This document shows positions 22,371 through 35,545 of a DNA stretch of 64,000 bases, piece by piece. How positions within the stretch are numbered: position 1 is the first letter of the stretch; each line of letters opens with the position of its first letter. The translations under genes were made by a program, and so were the position numbers. Source of the DNA: Macrostomum hystrix (taxonomy: Eukaryota; Platyhelminthes; Macrostomidae); the NCBI GenBank assembly GCA_950097015.1, contig CATNEN010000024.1, positions 2,237,501-2,301,500 of the forward strand, read 5' to 3'. A model generated the notes under the pieces. The model was not told the origin of the DNA. It saw only the letters and a list, made by a program, of their open reading frames with translations, and ran no database searches.

Positions 22371-23512
22371 TAGGCCCCAGAAGTGTGAAAAATTATCCAT
22401 CGATCAAAACCTGGGCTATGTTCAGGGATCAATTTTTCAATGCAGTCTGGTTTTGATAATCAGTGATGGGTGTGGAGGTTAGCGCCCTCCCAAAGCGAAT
22501 ATAAAATATTTCCCCCAGCTGAAATAAATGTCCAGATACTTTCCAAGAAGTACAAAAAATTATATTTCAAGCGTGTCTTCATTTAGTATAATTTCTGTAC
22601 TCACATTTTGAAATATAATTATAACTTTTTTTACAAATCTACCTAATTTTAGGATTCCATTAAAGAGATTCGACACTTTGCAATAGCCAGTTACCAAGGG
22701 TTCAGGCTTCAGTCTAGCATGCAGCAAGCACTCTCCTCTTTGATGTAGCTGGCGATCTACTCGGCCGCTACCTGCTAATGAAGGAACTGACTCGGGCCGC
22801 TATAGGCAAAGTTCGCTTAATGGGACGGCTTTACCTGGCCTGCTTTGCGCAATCGGGTGCATCCTGTGCGAGCTAGTGTTTCTCGCGTTGCTATGGCATC
22901 CATCTCAAAACCAGTCAGTCTCACCTTGGCAAATTAGCCTCAGTCGGCCTTGCAAACAGGACAGGATCAGTATAATTGCTTGTCCCCTTCCAACTAATCC
23001 GCAGTGTGACTGGAAATCCCAAAATACTCAAACTAACTCGAGATCGACTTTGAACTATGTGTAGCAAACTGTGTTAATAACCTTCCTCCAAAAGTCTATG
23101 TGCTCAAATGAGGGAGTAAGAAATACTGCCGAACAAGCGTCTCGAGATCATTAAGGATTTTGACAACGCCGAATTTAGCAACGCGTATGAGAAATTAAAA
23201 ATAAGCTCGACAGTCTGCATGCGTGCCCATGAAGCCTGTGGGGCCACTGGAAACTAACACTCCGAGTTGAATTACAAACTTGGATTTCATCGAAGTCGAT
23301 GACAAATGGAAACATCTATGGGGACCGACGTTCAACGCACTATCGGCCGCTTTTTTGCGTCGATATTTGCGCAAAATAAGACTAATTTTGCGTCTTTTTT
23401 TCAACATTATTTTTTGGCTAACGAGCACTTTTTTGTTTCGCCGGATTTCTCCTGCTGCTCAGAAAGAGTCTGTCAGGGTCCAGGGTCTCGTTCAGTTTTA
23501 GAGCAGAACACA
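22371..23512. other. Intergenic stretch
   Basis: There is no recognisable gene. Positions 22690-22910 are GC-richer with a short open frame and an imperfect X-box-like GTTGCTATGGCATC at 22887, which could be promoter sequence. Confidence 0.4.
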
Positions 23513-23534
23513 GTGGCGTAGCCAGCATTTTTTA
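23513..23534 (+). mobile_element. Transposon-end-like sequence next to the satellite
   Basis: CAGTGGCGTAGCCAGC followed by a T-rich run and a G run resembles the terminal sequence of hAT-type elements common in animals. No matching inverted end is found at the right side of the satellite (about 27310), so this is only a candidate end. Confidence 0.35.
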
Positions 23535-26500
23535 TAGGGGGGCGCTACGACTAGGGGGGCGCTACGACTAGGGGGGCGCTACGACTAGGGGGGCGCTACG
23601 ACTAGGGGGGCGCTACGACTAGGGGGGCGCTACGACTAGGGGGGCGCTACGACTAGGGGGGCGCTACGACTAGGGGGGCGCTACGACTAGGGGGGCGCTA
23701 CGACTAGGGGGCGCTACGACTAGGGGGGCGCTACGACTAGGGGGGCGCTACGACTAGGGGGAAGCCACTACTAAGGGAAGCCACTACTAAGGGAAGCCAC
23801 TACTAAGGGGAAGCCACTACTAAGGGGAAGCCACTACTAAGGGGAAGCCACTACTAAGGGGAAGCCACTACTAAGGGGAAGCCACTACTAAGGGGAAGCC
23901 ACTAGTAATTGAGGAAGCCACTACTAAGGGGAAGCCACTACTAAGGGGAAGCCACTACTAAGGGAAGCCACTACTAAGGGAAGCCACTACTAAGGGGAAG
24001 CCACTACTAAGGGGAAGCCACTAGTAATTGAGGAAGCCACTACTAAGGGGAAGCCACTACTAAGGGGAAGCCACTACTAAGGGGAAGCCATTACTAAGGG
24101 AAGCCACTACTAAGGGGAAGCCACTACTAAGGGGAAGCCACTACTAAGGGGAAGCCACTACTAAGGGAAGCCACTACTAAGGGAAGCCACTACTAAGGGA
24201 AGCCACTACTAAGGGGAAGCCACTACTAAGGGAAGCCACTAGTAATTGAGGAAGCCACTACTAAGGGGAAGCCACTACTAAGGGGAAGCCACTACTAAGG
24301 GGAAGCCACTACTAAGGGGAAGCCACTACTAAGGGGAAGCCACTACTAAGGGGAAGCCACTACTAAGGGGAAGCCACTACTAAGGGGAAGCCACTACTAA
24401 GGGGAAGCCACTACTAAGGGGAAGCCACTAGTAATTGAGGAAGCCACTACTAAGGGGAAGCCACTAGTAATTGAGGAAGCCACTACTAAGGGGAAGCCAC
24501 TACTAAGGGGAAGCCACTACTAAGGGGAAGCCACTACTAAGGGGAAGCCACTAGTAATTGAGGAAGCCACTACTAAGGGGAAGCCACTACTAAGGGGAAG
24601 CCACTACTAAGGGGAAGCCACTACTAAGGGGAAGCCACTACTAAGGGGAAGCCACTACTAAGGGGAAGCCACTACTAAGGGGAAGCCACTACTAAGGGGA
24701 AGCCACTACTAAGGGGAAGCCACTACTAAGGGGAAGCCACTACTAAGGGGAAGCCACTACTAAGGGGAAGCCACTACTAAGGGGAAGCCACTACTAAGGG
24801 GAAGCCACTACTAAGGGGAAGCCACTAGTAATTGAGGAAGCCACTACTAAGGGGAAGCCACTACTAAGGGGAAGCCACTACTAAGGGAAGCCACTACTAA
24901 GGGAAGCCACTACTAAGGGGAAGCCACTACTAAGGGGAAGCCACTAGTAATTGAGGAAGCCACTACTAAGGGGAAGCCACTACTAAGGGGAAGCCACTAC
25001 TAAGGGGAAGCCATTACTAAGGGAAGCCACTACTAAGGGGAAGCCACTACTAAGGGGAAGCCACTACTAAGGGGAAGCCACTACTAAGGGAAGCCACTAC
25101 TAAGGGAAGCCACTACTAAGGGAAGCCACTACTAAGGGGAAGCCACTACTAAGGGGAAGCCACTAGTAATTGAGGAAGCCACTACTAAGGGGAAGCCACT
25201 ACTAAGGGGAAGCCACTACTAAGGGGAAGCCACTACTAAGGGGAAGCCACTACTAAGGGGAAGCCACTACTAAGGGGAAGCCACTACTAAGGGGAAGCCA
25301 CTACTAAGGGGAAGCCACTACTAAGGGGAAGCCACTAGTAATTGAGGAAGCCACTACTAAGGGGAAGCCACTAGTAATTGAGGAAGCCACTACTAAGGGG
25401 AAGCCACTACTAAGGGGAAGCCACTACTAAGGGGAAGCCACTACTAAGGGGAAGCCACTAGTAATTGAGGAAGCCACTACTAAGGGGAAGCCACTACTAA
25501 GGGGAAGCCACTACTAAGGGGAAGCCACTACTAAGGGGAAGCCACTACTAAGGGGAAGCCACTACTAAGGGGAAGCCACTACTAAGGGGAAGCCACTACT
25601 AAGGGGAAGCCACTACTAAGGGGAAGCCACTACTAAGGGAAGCCACTACTAAGGGAAGCCACTAGTAATTGAGGAAGCCACTACTAAGGGGAAGCCACTA
25701 CTAAGGGGAAGCCACTACTAAGGGGAAGCCACTACTAAGGGGAAGCCACTACTAAGGGGAAGCCACTACTAAGGGGAAGCCACTACTAAGGGGAAGCCAC
25801 TACTAAGGGGAAGCCACTACTAAGGGGAAGCCACTACTAAGGGGAAGCCACTACTAAGGGGAAGCCACTACTAAGGGAAGCCACTACTAAGGGGAAGCCA
25901 CTACTAAGGGAAGCCACTACTAAGGGAAGCCACTACTAAGGGGAAGCCACTACTAAGGGGAAGCCACTACTAAGGGGAAGCCACTACTAAGGGAAGCCAC
26001 TACTAAGGGAAGCCACTACTAAGGGAAGCCACTACTAAGGGAAGCCACTACTAAGGGGAAGCCACTACTAAGGGAAGCCACTACTAAGGGGAAGCCACTA
26101 CTAAGGGGAAGCCACTACTAAGGGGAAGCCACTAGTAATTGAGGAAGCCACTACTAAGGGGAAGCCACTACTAAGGGGAAGCCACTAATAAGGGAAGCCA
26201 CTACTAAGGGAAGCCACTACTAAGGGGAAGCCACTACTAAGGGGAAGCCACTAGTAATTGAGGAAGCCACTACTAAGGGGAAGCCACTACTAAGGGGAAG
26301 CCACTACTAAGGGGAAGCCACTACTAAGGGGAAGCCACTACTAAGGGGAAGCCACTACTAAGGGAAGCCACTACTAAGGGGAAGCCACTACTAAGGGGAA
26401 GCCACTACTAAGGGGAAGCCACTACTAAGGGGAAGCCACTACTAAGGGGAAGCCACTACTAAGGGGAAGCCACTACTAAGGGAAGCCACTACTAAGGGAA

Positions 26501-27310
26501 GCCACTACTAAGGGGAAGCCACTACTAAGGGGAAGCCACTACTAAGGGAAGCCACTACTAAGGGAAGCCACTACTAAGGGGAAGCCACTACTAAGGGGAA
26601 GCCACTAGTAATTGAGGAAGCCACTACTAAGGGGAAGCCACTACTAAGGGGAAGCCACTACTAAGGGGAAGCCACTACTAAGGGGAAGCCACTACTAAGG
26701 GGAAGCCACTGCTAAGGGAAGCCACTACTAGGGGGAAGCCACTACTAGGGGGAAGGCACTGCTAAGGGGAAGCCACTGCTAAGGGAAGACACTACTAAGG
26801 GAAGCCACTACTAGGGGGAAGCCACTACTAGGGGGAAGGCACTACTAAGGGGAAGCCCTTATAGTAGGGGGAAGCCACTACTAGGGGGAAGCCACTAGTA
26901 ATTTGGGAAGCCACTACTAAGGGAAGCCACTAGTAGGGGGAAGCCACTACTAGGGGGAAGCCACTAGTAATTGGGGAAGCCACTACTAAAAGGAAGCCAC
27001 TAGTAATTGGGGAAGCCACTACTAAGGGAAGCCACTAGTAATTGAGGAAGCCACTGCTAAGGGGAAGCCACTACTAAGGGAAGCCACTAGTAGGGGGAAG
27101 CCACTACTAGGGGGAAGCCACTAGTAATTGGGGAAGCCACTACTAAAAGGAAGCCACTAGTAATTGGGGAAGCCACTACTAAAAGGAAGCCACTAGTAAT
27201 TGGGGAAGCCACTACTAAGGGGAAGCCACTACTAGGGGGAAGCCACTACTAGGGGGAAGCCACTACTAGGGGGAAGCCACTACTAGGTTGAAGCCACTAC
27301 TAGGGGGGAG
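23535..27310. repeat. 17-bp satellite, 3.8 kb
   Basis: Positions 23535-23757 are about 13 copies of GGGGGGCGCTACGACTA. From there to about 27310 the unit is AAGCCACTACTAAGGGG (17, sometimes 16 bp), about 210 copies. Variant units with CTAGTAATTGAGG recur at irregular intervals, and the last 600 bases are more diverged. It is the largest array in the window. Confidence 0.95.
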
Positions 27311-27719
27311 AGGCGCCCCTGGGAACATTTCTCAACGACTGCCCTTAGCTATAAATGTGTCTAATCAGGAAACCTCAACGAGAAAAATTCATATTTTACT
27401 AGTTATTTCCGTCACGAGACACTCTCGCTACGCATAGACTCGCAAAGAAGACACTGGGAGGTCGAAGCTGACATGCTGAGTCGTCAGCTGAAACTGAGAC
27501 GCTTACGCTTACTCAGACTAGTTCGCTTGCAGAGCAGGAAATTGAATAGTGAAATTCCCGGCACAACTGCGCTTAGAAATCCGGTTCGGGATAACGCTCA
27601 AACAGGCCAGATGACTTACTGAGAACTGTCAGAGCAATTCTCATCATTATGCCGCATTCGCAATACATTTGGCTGAACTTAGGCTCTCTGAACTGTATCT
27701 ATCATTGTTCTCCACTCGA
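27311..27719. other. Short intergenic spacer
   Basis: Unique sequence between two arrays with no supported gene. Confidence 0.5.
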
Positions 27720-28392
27720 TCACAATTTCCTGCATCCATCACAATGTCCTCTATGCATCACGGTGGCACCCATCCATCTCAATGTCCTCTTTGCATCACA
27801 GTGACATACATCAATCACAAAGTCCTCAATCCATCACAATGTCCTCAATCCACCACAATGTCCTCAATCCATCACAATGTCTTCAATCCATCACAATGTC
27901 CTCAATCCACCACAATGTCCTCAATCCATCACAATGTCTTCAATCCATCACAATGTCCTCAATCCATCACAATGTCCTCAATCCATCACAATGTCTTCAA
28001 TCCATCACAATGTCCTCAATCCATCACAATGTCTTCAATCCACCACAATGTCCTCAATCCACCACAATGTCCTCAATCCATCACAATGTCTTCAATCCAT
28101 CACAATGTCCTCAATCCATCACAATGTCTTCAATCCATCACAATGTCTTCAATCCACCACAATGTCCTCAATCGATCACAATGTCCTCAATTCATCACAA
28201 TGTCCTCAATTCATCACAATGTCCTCAATCCATCACAATGTCCTCAATCCACTACAATGTCCTCAATCCACTACAATGTCCTACATACATTACAATGTCC
28301 TATATCCATTACAATGTCCTATATCCATTACAATGTCCTATATCCATTACAATGTCCTATATCCGTCATCAGGTCCTCTATCCATCATAACA
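27720..28392. repeat. 19-bp minisatellite, about 35 copies
   Basis: Copies of CCATCACAATGTCCTCAAT, with CTTCAAT and CACCACAA variants. The last copies drift to CCTATATCCATTA. Because 19 is not divisible by three and the unit has no stop, all three frames read through. Confidence 0.95.
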
Positions 28393-29028
28393 TTCTTTAT
28401 CTAGCAATGATAGGTCTTTTTACGCAAGTGGGGTCTAATTAACTACAAATAAGCTGAAGAATCCATAACCATAATGACACAATAATAGTACTGCAGCTAA
28501 GCCTACAATCATATTGAAGGGTCAGAAAAACAACAAAGTCAATTACGAAGAACAAAGCAAAGAAACAGTTTTGTAAATAGAAAGCATATTCGTATTTCTA
28601 CCACACGCAGGCGGCTAACAAGGTAGCAGTTAATCTCATTAAAAAGTTTTAATGAAACCAGCAAATTCCATGGTACTTACTATCATCAGTAGTAAGTATA
28701 TCAAACTGTAAACATTAATTTTTAAAGGAAGCTGCTGGCACGCGGCGACAGATTCAACGCTGATATAAAAAAAATAGCAGAGTATATATTCGATAGCTGA
28801 CATCGACAACCCGATCGATATTTTAATACCTAATAATCAATCAGACAAGAGGCTAAGAAACAGCAACGAGTAAAAAATATGCTAGAAACAGTCAACATTT
28901 GAAAACGCATAGCAGAAATTCATTTTTAAGTCCTTTCTAAACATTAAACAGCACAAATAATTTTATAAGAAACTTTCTGCTGAATATTACTGCTGAATCT
29001 GCCATTAATAAAACTTATTAATGCTTGC
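28393..29028. other. AT-rich intergenic stretch
   Basis: I see no coding or repeat structure that can be supported. Confidence 0.5.
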
Positions 29029-29868
29029 ACAATCATCCAACTGGGGATTTGAGAACTCGCTCAATCATCCAACTGGGGACTTGAGAACTCGCTCAATCAT
29101 CCAATTGGGGGCTTGAGAACTCGCTCAATCATCCAATTGGGGGCTTGAGAACTCGCTCAATCATCCAACTGGGGACTTGAGAACTCGCTCAATCATCCAA
29201 CTGGGGACTTGAGAACTCGCTCAATCATCCAACTGGGGATTTGAGAACTCGCTCAATCATCCAACTGGGGACTTGAGAACTCGCTCAATCATCCAATTGG
29301 GGGCTTGAGAACTCGCTCAATCATCCAACTGGGGATTTGAGAACTCGCTCAATCATCCAACTGGGGATTTGAGAACTCGCTCAATCATCCAACTGGGGAT
29401 TTGAGAACTCGCTCAATCATCCAACTGGGGATTTGAGAACTCGCTCAATCATCCAACTGGGGATTTGAGAACTTGCTCAATCATCCAACTGGGGACTTGA
29501 GAACTCGCTCAATCATCCAACTGGGGACTTGAGAACTCGCTCAATCATCCAACTGGGGACTTGAGAACTCGCTCAATCATCCAACTGGGGACTTGAGAAC
29601 TCGCTCAATCATCCAACTGGGGACTTGAGAACTCGCTCAATCATCCAACTGGGGACTTGAGAACTCGCTCAATCATCCAACTGGGGACTTGAGAACTCGC
29701 TCAATCATCCAACTGGGGATTTGAGAACTTGCTCAATCATCCAACTGGGGATTTGAGAACTTGCTCAATCATCCAACTGGGGACTTAAGAACTCGCTCAA
29801 TCATCCAACTGGGGACTTGAGAACTCGCTCAATCATCCAACTGGGGACTTGAGAACTCGTTCAACCAA
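29029..29868. repeat. 32-bp minisatellite, about 26 copies
   Basis: Units contain TCAATCATCCAACTGGGG followed by ACTTGAGAACTCGC. A GGGCTTGAG/ATTGG variant and an ATTTGAG variant are interspersed in blocks. Confidence 0.95.
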
Positions 29869-31319
29869 TATAAATCAACAATAAAAAAATCAACAATTAA
29901 CAGTCAAATTCCTAATGCGCAATATAATGGAGCAAAGCCAAATATAAAGAAATACAGGTAGATTAAGTGCGTGCTTTGAATTGAGGAAGATAATTGACAT
30001 AGCACATGTACGCGTCGCATAAAAATAAATTGCGAAAATATGCGAATGAACAATGAACAATGAACAATGAACAAGGAGCAAATAAAAAACTTTGTGAAGT
30101 CGATTTAAAAAACACCATTTTATGCATGGGACTTTTAATTCAGGAAGATAAGAAACAAGTAAATTAAATGTAGATCAGAGAAATCATAAAGACAGGGTCC
30201 GTAGCAAAAGACGGCATTTTGTTAAAACGACCAGCAAACTCAGTTGCTAACGAAAAACAATATTTGTGATCATTGAGAGTAAAAACTGGGAAAAATAGTT
30301 ATTTGTTAAAATCGGCTTTCGTTTAAGTAATAAAGAAGTCTATTAATAAGCCATATTGAATGTATAAAATTTTAAAACGTGTTAAATGTGTTAAATGTGC
30401 TAAGGGTGGCAGTTGCCGCCCTTAACACATTCTTTTTTATCCTAATTTCCTGGTTTTGTTACACCAAATAATTTCCGTGTTTTGTTAATCGTAAAAATTT
30501 CCGGGTTTTTTAATTGATTTCCGTAGTTGCTTATTCAAAAATTTCCGTGTTTTGTATATTTAAATATTTTTCGGGTCCGCCAATTCGAAAATTTTCCGGG
30601 TTTTATTTATTTCTATAAGTTTCGTGTCTGCGGTTAGTTTATTGTACTCGAATATATATATGGTAAATATCACTATTGTTTCTGTTTCTCGTTATTACGA
30701 AAAATAGTTTTTTGCTACCTTAAACGAAAACGTTTGGTCTTGCGTTTATTCTAACTGTGTTCCCGTTCTTTATTGAAGAGTCCCGGAGTTTTGATGGTCC
30801 TATTCTCTTACCTATTGTTTCCAGGTTATTTAATTTAAAACCACAGTTACTTCTACCAATTTAATCTTAACAATATAAAATTAGAGAAAGTTATATAGCC
30901 AAAGAAATGTAATCAATAGTAAGCAGGTAAAAAAACTGAATCAGTGCTCGAGCGAAGAGGTTGAGAACTAGAAAAACGTTGTCCTACAACAAGAATGAAC
31001 AACCATTAAAACAGTCAAACAGTACTAATAAAGTTAGCAGTTGATAAAAGCTGGTCAGTTTTAAATTCAATTTGAGCACAAGCGGAAGAACAGTGATGGG
31101 GTAGTCAAGGAGCGCCAGTAAATGATACTAAAAATTTGGTGACTCTCTCTCAGTATTTTTGCGAATTAATATTAGCTAAAAATATTAGAAACATCAGAAA
31201 ATTTATTAGCTAAGTTTTTAAAAAAGCATATGATTTACTTGAAACTGGTAACCCGAGATTTCGAAATACTGAATCACAATTTCGAATCCATGAATAAAAT
31301 TCTGAAACCGTAATTCGAA
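29869..31319. other. AT-rich intergenic stretch
   Basis: No gene is supported. A short 9-bp repeat (ACAATGAAC, four copies) lies at about 30048-30075. A hairpin formed by CTAAGGGTGGCA and TGCCGCCCTTAA lies at 30398-30424. A loose repeat of TTTCCGTGTTTTGT occurs at about 30450-30610. Confidence 0.5.
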
Positions 31320-32130
31320 TTACTTAAACGACAATTTCGAATTCTCAAACCAAAATTTCGATTTGTCAAACTGCAATTCCGAATTCTTAAGCCACAATTC
31401 CGAATTTTCAAGCCAGAATTCCGAATTCTTAAGCCAGAATTCCGAATTCTTAAGCCACAATCCCGAATTCTCAAACCAGAATTCCGAATTCTCAAACCGC
31501 ATTTCCGAATTCTCAAACCACAATTCCGAATTCTCAAACTGCAATTCCGAATTCTCAAACTGCAATTCCGAATTCTCAAACTGCAATTCCGAATTCTCAA
31601 ACTGCAATTCCGAATTCTTAAGCCAGAATTCTGAATTCTCAAACCGCATTTCCGAATTCTTAAGCCAGAATTCTGAATTCTCAAACCACATTTCCGAATT
31701 CTCAAACCGCATTTCCGAATTCTCAAACTGCAATTCCGAATTCTCAAACCGCAATTCCGAATTCTCAAACCACAATTCCGAATTCTCAAACCACAATTCC
31801 GAATTCTCAAACCACAATTCCGAATTCTCAAACCGCAATTCCGAATTCTCAAACTGCAATTCCGAATTCTCAAACTGCAATTCCGAATTCTCAAACCAGA
31901 ATTCCGAAATTTCAAACCGCAATTCCGAATTTTCAAACCGCAATTCCGAATTTTCAAACCGCAATTCCGAATTCTGAAACCACAATCCGAATTTTCAAAA
32001 CGAATTCCGAATTCTGAAACCACAATTCCGAATTTTCAAACCGCTATTCCAGATTCTTAAGCCACAATTCAGAATTCTCAAACCACAATTCCGAATTTTC
32101 AAACCGCAATTCCAAATTCTGCAATTCTGA
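31320..32130. repeat. 21-bp minisatellite, about 38 copies
   Basis: The unit reads CCGAATTCTCAAAC plus CGCAATT, with CAC, TGC and CAG variants. Each copy carries an EcoRI-like GAATTC. Both strands stay open over about 220 codons because the period is a multiple of three. Confidence 0.95.
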
Positions 32131-32311
32131 ATCCGAAAAGAACAACTAAAAAAATGCAGAGTTTTAGTTTAAATTTCGGTTGCTTTAAAGAATAAATTGG
32201 ACAGAAAGTATTGAGATAGAAAAAAGATAGCAAACATATTTCAATTAATTTTCAGCATAAAAATATGGCAACAAGATTAATTAGAAAAATTAAAGAATTT
32301 AAATTTACGAA

Positions 32312-35300
32312 TCACTCGTCCTTGCCGTTGGAGTAGAGATAGTTGGCCAACTTCTTAACCATCAGGCCGAACCAATACAGCTGCATTGATATGAGGGCCA
32401 ACATGCCTAGGTTGCAGTGCAGCGGCAGCAGGCCAAACACCCGGATGACTGGTACGCCACGGTACTGAGCGTAGGCGTAATAAATATAAAACAGCACCAC
32501 AATGCGCGATAGGAAGAATGTGATCACCATCACTATGCCGTTCCACAGGTACAGAGGCAGGCTGGTCATGCCGAGCTGTGTGATCATTGTGGCGAATCGG
32601 GAGGGATAATTTTTTCACATATCCTGCATGAGGATAATTTGACAAATCTACAAACCTTTATGATGGTCTTAATAGTCTAGATTCGGGATAATTCAACAAA
32701 TTTATCCACTTTGGAAATAATTGTACGAATCTATATCCAGTCTGGGGATAATTCTACAAATCTATCCAGTCTGGGGATAATTCTACAAATCTATCCAGTC
32801 TGGGGATAATTCTACAAATCTATCCAGTCTGGTGATAATTCTACAAATCTATCCAGTCTGGGGATAATTCTACAAATCTATCCAGTCTGGGGATAATTCT
32901 ACAAATCTATCCAGTCTGGGGATAATTCTACAAATCTATCCAGTCTGGGGATAATTCTACAAATCTATCCAGTCTGGGGGATAATTCTACAAATCTATCC
33001 AGTCTGGGGATAATTCTACAAATCTATCCAGTTTTGGGGATAATTCTACAAATCTAAGATCCAGTCTGGGGATAATTCTACAAATCTATCCAGTCTGGGG
33101 ATAATTCTACAAATCTATCCAGTTCTGGGGATAATTCTACAAATCTATCCAGTTCTGGGGATAATTCTATAAATCTATCCAGTCTGGGGATAATTCTACA
33201 AATCTAGGATCCAGTCTGGGGATAATTCTACAAATCTATCCAGTCTGGGGATAATTCTACAAATCTATCCAGTTTTGGGGATAATTCTACAAATCTAAGA
33301 TCCAGTCTGGGGATAATTCTACAAATCTATCCAGTCTGTTGATAATTCTACAAATCTATCCAGTTCTGGGGATAATTCTACAAATCTATCCAGTCTGTTG
33401 ATAATTCTACAAATCTATCCAGTTCTGGGGATAATTCTACAAATCTATCCAGTCTGTTGATAATTCTACAAATCCAGTCAGGGGATAATTCTACAAATCT
33501 AAGAACCAGTTTGGGGGTAATTCAACAAATCTAGGATCCAGTTTGGGGGATAATTTTACAAATCTATCCAGTTTATGCAAAGGGATAACTCTGAAAAAAT
33601 ATTTTATATGGGGTCTACATATAGGAATGCCGAGTTAGTATGCAGTTATCAATTGTGTCTGTTCACCCCAGCTATTAAATTGGGTAACAGCTCAGTTTGA
33701 GTAGAAGTTTGGTTTTGGCGGCCTCTAGTCCGGGGACTGAACAGCTGTACGCTGTACACAGCTCACCGTACAGCTGGCCTAATTGGGTTAGGAGCGATTT
33801 CCCCCAGTTTGAGCAATAATCCGATTAACAAAGTGCCACAGAACTCACCCTGTACATAATGTGGCGAATCTGAATGAACGGCACAGCCAGTTCAGCTAGG
33901 AAGAAGCAGCCGACAAGGAAGTCGCATTTGCCATTGCGGAACCACTGCAACAGTCAATAGATAGCTAATGGATAGCTAACGAAAATAGTCGCTTGAAAAA
34001 ATAATTGGACGACGAGGCAATCGATTATTAAATAAAAATGCATAGTTACTCCCGCCCTTTACTAACAGTGTTTGATAAATCTGTCCTTATTAAACTCACC
34101 ACCAGGGTTGGATAGTACACCAGGATGATTAGCAGATGATGAGTGAGCATCATTGGCTGATTCTTAGAGTAGCTACGCAACACCTGCAGACTACCACCTT
34201 GCTGATTGGAGTCCAGGCCGAAGCAGTACGGCTTCATAACCGAGTCGTAGGCATAGTAGCCAAAACCAAAGCACACCCAGAATGATACCAGCCAGAACCT
34301 GCGAAATAGATTAGCAATCCATTAGCCACTCGGTCTCGGCTAATTCAATGCGTTCCTGATGATTTAATACATTATTTAACCTTTCTTGATCCTCAGATTA
34401 GGAATATCAGCTTCCCAATTGATCCTCAGATTAGGAATATCAGCATCCCAATTGATCCTCAGATTATGAATATCAGCATCCCAATTGATCCTCAGATTAG
34501 GAATATCAGCATCCCAATTGATCCTCAGATTAAGAATATCAGCATCCAATTTAATCAAGTTGGTATTTTTGACACTTACTTGTCGCGCACAAGATCATTG
34601 TTGCGTAGCCACAGAACACTAATTAGGCCAGCAGCAAAGGTCATTAGGGAGTAAATGGCTGTGACAATCCTGTGAATTTTGCGAATGAAGATAACACATA
34701 TTACAGAAATATAAAAAGTAAATAGAAATACTCACTGCTTATAAAAAGCAAAAATCTAATAAAGATGAAGGCTAAATGTCACTAATTTAAGGCTAGGCCT
34801 ATACAATAAAAGCATTAAGAGAAATTAATAAACTATTTAGCCATTTATGAACTATTTAGTAAAAAAATTACACACCATAATTAGTAACTATGAAAATGTA
34901 GCATGTAACATTTTTTAATTTCTATATCATTCAATTGATACAAATCCAAAGCCTAATAATCATTTTATATAATTTATTCATTTATATAAAACCAACAATC
35001 TAGACCTAGGTAGACTAACCTAACTGTCACAAACTAGCACTATAGATAGTGCCTGAAATAATATATATGAAAATAAATCAAAGATCAAAGAGGCTACCAT
35101 ACACAATATAAAGTGTGCTACCAGTAATCATAAACTAATGTGGTATTGAAATATTCAAGACAATTTAAGGTGATGAAATAAGATAGTTCCAAATGGAGTA
35201 GAGGCTTTCACATAATTTTTAATTAGGGCCAAGTAGATTTCTGGTTAGAAATTATAAGTCAAAATATCATTAAGATTTTTACTTAAATTACTTAAGTTAG

Positions 35301-35545
35301 TCAAAAAAAGAGGTTAGGCCTACATTAAAATTTAGAGCCATTAGATTAGATTAGACTTGGCTTACTCACTTGATAGAAATATCATAACAGTCAGTATCTG
35401 TTAGTGTGCGACTATTCCAGATGGGTATATTTTTGTATCTTCTGAGGAACGATACGCACATGTAAAAAAGTAATGGAAAGAAAACAATGCCAGAGAGAAG
35501 TTCGAGAGCTGTGAACAAATGCATTGCAGCAACAGTATTCATCAT
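32312..35545 (-). CDS. TLC-domain protein of the TLCD3/FAM57 family, 274 residues, five exons
   Basis: This is a multi-pass membrane protein related to ceramide-synthase TLC proteins. Exons in order: 35370-35545 (start ATGATG), 34580-34669, 34100-34298, 33849-33944 and 32312-32575 (stop TGA). All junctions keep phase and total 825 bases. The length equals the usual size of FAM57 proteins. Family-specific blocks are PMMLTHHLL, then RNGKCDFLVGC, FFLAELAVPFIQIR, LYLWNGI and LQLYWFGLMVKK near the C-terminus. Hydrophobic segments lie at about residues 9-32, 61-80, 89-108, 135-156, 163-182, 200-222 and 237-258. Vertebrate members affect ceramide and sphingolipid metabolism; activity here is inferred. 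Intron 1 (35369-34670) lacks a large array, intron 2 has a 33-bp repeat and intron 4 a 29-bp repeat. A paralogue-level name (A or B) cannot be given. Confidence 0.9.
32690..33575. repeat. 29-bp minisatellite in the last TLCD3 intron, about 30 copies
   Basis: Units read GGGGATAATTCTACAAATC then TATCCAGTCT. Length variants (CTAAGATCCAGT, GTTCTGGGG, TCTGTTGAT) recur in a patterned order, suggesting block duplications within the array. Confidence 0.94.
33648..33800 (+). mobile_element. SINE family B copy in a TLCD3 intron
   Basis: It contains TTCACCCCAGCTATTAAATT, then CCGGGGACTGAACAGCTGTA and GGCCTAATTGGG, matching the order of blocks at 17845-18050. Confidence 0.6.
34385..34556. repeat. 33-bp tandem repeat in a TLCD3 intron, five copies
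   Basis: Units contain CCTCAGATTAGGAATATCAG followed by CATCCCAATTGAT. They lie between exons 2 and 3. Confidence 0.93.

Noticed and set aside
31274-32023. Arg/Asn-rich repeat protein on the minus strand
   Set aside because: It is a 21-bp minisatellite with open frames on both strands and no start context or flanking exons.
32355-32645. Alternative minus-strand 96-codon frame over the last TLCD3 exon
   Set aside because: It is a shadow of the true frame, which matches the TLC family and joins in phase with four other exons.
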